DNA from: Limnanthes douglasii subsp. nivea
Taxonomy: Eukaryota > Streptophyta > Magnoliopsida > Brassicales > Limnanthaceae
Direction of reading: 5' to 3'
Length of the DNA: 64,000 nt
Assembly (NCBI GenBank): GCA_036936605.1
Contig: JAUPFV010000001.1
Span: 157,017,187 to 157,081,186, forward strand
The notes beneath the pieces were generated by a model, which did not search any database, had not been told where the DNA came from, and was given only the letters and a program-made list of their open reading frames with translations. The position numbers were made by a program, and so were the translations under genes. Every line of letters begins with the position of its first letter. Positions within the stretch are counted from its first letter, which is position 1. This document shows positions 60,048 through 64,000 of the stretch, piece by piece.

Positions 60048-61250
60048 ACTCAAATTATTATTATTTAATTTCTTAAACAAAGCATAATTATAAATGATAT
60101 ATTTATTAATTCGAGTTTTCTAAATAAATTTAATTCTTAATAATATATTAAGAAAAAATTATTAATATTTTGAATATAAATTTACCATTAGTCTTTATTA
60201 TTTAAGATAATTTCATATTTTTTTTGGTTTGTCACCAAAAACTATGTCACAATTGGAATCGACATATCAAAAGTTTTTTTAATGACTTTCAAAGATGAAA
60301 ACACTATAATAATTGGTGGTGGTGGTGATTAATGATCCTATTAGAAAATACAAAAACTTTTGATAATGTTTTGTGTTTGTTTTAATGTTGTATTTGAGAC
60401 TTTTTAATACATGCTTTAGATTGGTTGTTTTATTAAAGATTTATTTTAGTTTGTTGTTTTTTATAGTTATGCTTGTTTCGAAGACTTTGGGTCTTTAGAT
60501 TTGCAATTTTGTATTGACGATGCTTGAATGACTTTTTTATTTCGTGTTAGGGGTTGTCGTGCATTTATGGAGTATTATATTTGCTTTATTTCATTTTTAG
60601 GCTATATTCTGCTTAGCCCCAACCCTTAGCAAATGATGAGGGAATGAATGTGATTCTTGCATTTTATTTTTACATGTGAATGAACTTATGCCTTCATATG
60701 TTATTTTTGTTTTGATTTTTAGATAGCCTTATTAGTCTTTGTTAAAGATTGAAGGTAAGGGTTAAATACATCTATGTGTCTCTATTCGTTTGGTAGAAGC
60801 AGATACTGCCGATTTGGGTGAAGGATAAAAAGTAATTTTGTACTCAGTACATTATGAAAGATGATATTTGTTTTATATTCCCTTGAAGATTTATTCTTCA
60901 AATTAGAGCTTCCATTTTTATTTTTCATTTAACTGTGCAAGTTGATTAAATAATATATTACATGTGTTGATCACTTCCTCTTGTTTACGCGTATGCGTTT
61001 ATTTAAACTTCCTCAATTCTAATCTTCCACACTGTTTATTCCTTGAGTCGATCTATGTCAATGAAATAAAGAAGATCTATTGTTGGATTTTAAATTCTTT
61101 GTTTGAGTTAAATTTTATGTTCTTATGTCATTTTTTCTTCATTTTTATGTGTTTCCTATTTTTTAATTGTTTGTGTTTTCATCTGTTTGTTAATTTGTTA
61201 TAATAGATTTTGATAATGATATAAAATATTTGGGGCCAAACTATAAGGTG
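60048..61250. other. intergenic AT-rich stretch
   Basis: T-rich plus strand. The Phe/Leu/Cys-rich 79-codon open stretch (60964-61203) is compositional. Part may already belong to the LTR of the following gypsy element. Confidence 0.4.
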
Positions 61251-61615
61251 GAAAATAACAACTTGTATATATGTTAAGTGACTTTTAGACTATTTGTAAA
61301 TATCAAAAGTTGAAACACAATTAACCCATTAGTATGACCGAATGAGTTATATAAGTCCCATACACCTATAAATAAAAGTGGAGGTTGTGAATAAAACATA
61401 AGACATTTCTCAAAAGTACTATTTCGACTTAACTTTTTTACTTTCTCTTTCTATAACTTAATTCCCTTTCCTTATTTTCTTTCTCACAAATTACGATTTA
61501 TACCTAATAAGTTGGCAAACACAGTGCGAGATTAAAGCGATTGGTACCTTGATTTTATATAAAAAAACTAGAGGTAATTGAATTTTTGATCAGTTATATA
61601 GATTCTTGATTGATA

Positions 61616-63010
61616 TGGATCCAAGGAATGAAGATGATCCATTGGTTCAAAAATTAATTAAAACTTTGAGATCTGATTTACGAAGGGGAGAAAGTAAAGA
61701 AGATGATCAAATTCTAGTTGCGCAGAGTCATTCTGACATCGAAGCTCGGCTGAATTAGTTGCTAGATAAAATCAAAGCGTTGAATGATAAGTATATTCAA
61801 AGAGAACAACGAATTCAGTCAGGTGGGCTAAAATCAGAGGTACGATAAGTTGAAGAGAAATATGAAATGGAAATTCAATATGGTCAATCATATACAGCTC
61901 GTCAAGTTCGAAGAGATAAAAAATAGTGCATTTTTATTTTGATAAAGAACATCAAACTTCACTCAAAGAGAAGAAAGATAAACACAAATATATTATATAT
62001 AGTATTGATTATGATAGTTCAGAGTCTCAGAGGGCATTGTTTAAGAAAAGAAAGTATCAAAGATCTTTGAAAAATAAAAATAGTAGACATTAAAAATCGT
62101 ATAAGGTATATAAATAAAAAAAGGATAATGAACCTCGTCTTGTGAGGGATACAACTTGGTATGAAGGAAATACATCCAATCAATACGTAGAAGCAGCAGG
62201 TCAAAATTTATATGCTACTATGGGAGTTGGAGGAGACGATCAATATGTACAAGAAGTATATTAGAGGAATTTTCCTTTAACTGTTGGGATTATGTCTATT
62301 CCTCTTCCGAAGCATTTTGATATTACTAAGATCGAAAAGTTTGATGGGACTCAAGACCCTGACGATCACATCAAACAATTTAAGAACTATATTATGAACT
62401 TCGAAGATGATGATAGGCTCTTATGCAGAGTATTCTCTCAGAATTTTAAGGGTGTTGCATTGAAGTGGTACAATGGGATTTTGAGGGGATCTATTGCTAA
62501 TTTCAATGACTTCTATACAAATTTTCGACGATAGTTTGTGGGTAGCAAAGAAATGCGAGCTAATGGTGACACTATAATACAGTGTAGGTAAAAAATTGAA
62601 AGATTATATGAAGCATTTTGTTTTAATATCAACATTCATACAAGGTTTATTACCATGTGATTTATAAAATGAAACAACAAAAACAGAGCATTAATTTTTG
62701 GAGCTCTTATGGCTGAGGTCGATGATCAAATTAAAGTGAAAGAGTCAACCAAAGTTCGAGGTGGGTCTGTATCTACTCAAAATATTTTAAGGAATGTCTC
62801 AAATAATCCAAGAAACTCCTCGAATTATTAACCACCTCGTCTAAAGATCAACCAAAATTTACCGTCTCGAACAATAGACGTTTTTTTCAAGGAGCACCAA
62901 ACAATCAACATTATATGCTAAGACCGAATCAGTAGATAAGGCCAGAATACTATTCAGATTTAACTGAAAATGTAGCTGATACTTTTTAGAAGACTAAAGG
63001 CCATGTGAGT
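61616..63010 (+). pseudogene. gypsy gag region
   Basis: ATG of MDPRNEDDPLVQKLIKTL at 61616. Frame breaks follow near 61757 and 61922. The best-preserved core (62292-62534) reads FDITKIEKFDGTQDPDDHIK and GVALKWYNGILRGSI, the classic retrotransposon gag domain (PF03732-like). A TAG at 62532 and later stops end it. The nucleocapsid part is poorly preserved. Confidence 0.75.
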
Positions 63011-63250
63011 TTTACAAAATATGTTCCAATAAACAGACTAAGAGAATAGCATAATAATAGGTTTTACAAGTACCACAATGATATTGGGCATGACACTGTA
63101 TATTGCATAGCATTAAAGAATGAGATACAAGGTCTAATAAAAAATGGAAAATTAGTTGCTTATGTTAAAGGGAAAAGTAGTGAATCAAAAACTTCGAGCA
63201 CAATAACACAGCAAACTATTAATCCAAGTTCGAGGAAATATGATACAATA

Positions 63251-63913
63251 ATGATCCTATATTCCAAGTGTGAGGAGTTTGATGCAGCCTCGATATATTT
63301 GGATGTTGATTCAGATCGGTTTATTTTGTTAGCTGTAGATGAACTAGGAGAGCAAGGACGAGTTCGAAGTTTGTGTGAGTATTTTGAATCCTTAGCAATT
63401 TTTGGGCGAGATTCTATGACAGGAAATACTAATAGCTCTAGGAAGAGACATGTCGTAAATTTAACTACTCAGATAGAGGGAAGAATGTCTACACACATGT
63501 ATAGAAAGAAGGATACTTCGTTTATTCTTTTTGATGAGGATGACTTGAGGGGTATTGCAGGACCTCATGAAGATGCAGTGGTTATTGGAGCAGAAATAGC
63601 TGGGATAGAAATTCGACGTATTTTGATAGATACAAGAAGTTCTGCAAATGTATTGTTCAAATCAACGTATGATAGGATGCGTAATCCACCTCGAATTTTC
63701 CAATCTTATTGTACTATAGTTGGATTTACAAGTGTGACAACTCAAGTGATTCGAGAATTCGATGGTGAAGTGTGTTTGGGAAAAGGACCTTTTAAAAGAA
63801 AGTTCAAGTTATTTTCATGGTGGTTGAATGTTCAACCAGTTATAATGTTATTTTTGAGAGATCTTGGCTTTCAAAAATGTATGTTATTATTTCTATTGTT
63901 CATTAATTCTTGA
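63251..63913 (+). pseudogene. gypsy protease region
   Basis: 220 open codons. The protease core reads GPHEDAVVIGAEIAGIEIRR, then LIDTRSSANVLF. The active site is D-T-R instead of D-T-G, so probably inactive. It is followed by IVGFTSVTTQVIREFDGEV, typical of Tat-type gypsy protease. The TGA at 63911-63913 may be a mutation. Confidence 0.75.
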
Positions 63914-64000
63914 AGTATGTTACTGGAGATCTTATTAGGATTTTCTAAAGTGACTAGATGATAGTTAGATAAAGTTATGCAACCACTCTTCGTATTCGAG

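Larger units (their letters stand above)
61255..64000 (+). mobile_element. Ty3/gypsy retrotransposon, 5' part, cut by window end
   Basis: LTR-like region with the TATA-like CCTATAAATAAAAG near 61369 and a pyrimidine-rich end. A TTGGCAAACACAGTGCGAG primer-site region follows at about 61511. The gag ATG is about 61616, then gag and aspartic protease are on the plus strand. Gag and protease style suggest a Tat-type gypsy. RT and integrase would lie beyond 64000. Confidence 0.72.

Overview
The window is nuclear DNA of a flowering plant, most likely a crucifer (Brassicaceae, Arabidopsis-like). It is AT-rich, has GT-AG introns, and carries one large receptor-kinase gene of the malectin-LRR type that is expanded in crucifers. 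It also holds many decayed plant retrotransposons primed by initiator-Met tRNA (TGGTATCAGAGC-type sites) and two copies of a tRNA-derived SINE. No CRISPR array, operon, rRNA gene or functional tRNA gene was found.

Layout. 1-1540: a CGGAT-rich low-complexity element and a complete 910-bp TRIM (miniature LTR element). 1700-14300: two damaged host genes facing each other. One is the 3' part of an exosome RRP42 gene (+), split by a 5.15-kb Copia element (2095-7248, TSD TGCAG). The other is an unrecognised gene (-), split by a second, older Copia (8145-12684). 14300-20340: AT-rich DNA, a nested tandem repeat and a truncated third Copia. 20750-26890: a diverged Ty3/gypsy element of Tat type whose pol is mostly deleted but which keeps a long antisense reading region. 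26900-38400: gene-poor AT-rich DNA with a SINE, two MULE transposase scraps, a Copia scrap and tandem duplications.

38499-48670: the one apparently intact gene, a malectin-LRR receptor kinase. Thirteen exons join to an uninterrupted 904-codon frame even though intron 2 is about 6.4 kb and contains a non-autonomous LTR element and a decayed Copia. A roughly 860-bp ACC/GGT triplet-rich tract starts about 370 bp after its stop codon.

51700-57700: a decayed LINE on the minus strand (ORF1, endonuclease, RT, zf-RVT, RNase H). 58649-59760: a small unrecognised reading frame interrupted by a 684-bp CGGTT-rich hAT-like element; the host frame closes without it. 59834-60032: second SINE. 61250-64000: the 5' part of another Ty3/gypsy element, which runs off the window.

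Overall this is a transposon-dense region in which elements of clearly different ages have broken most host genes and the receptor kinase survives. I found no clearly new biological system. The points most worth following up are the surviving kinase with its transposon-filled intron, the antisense ORF in the gypsy element, and the host genes whose frames close exactly when an insertion is ignored.
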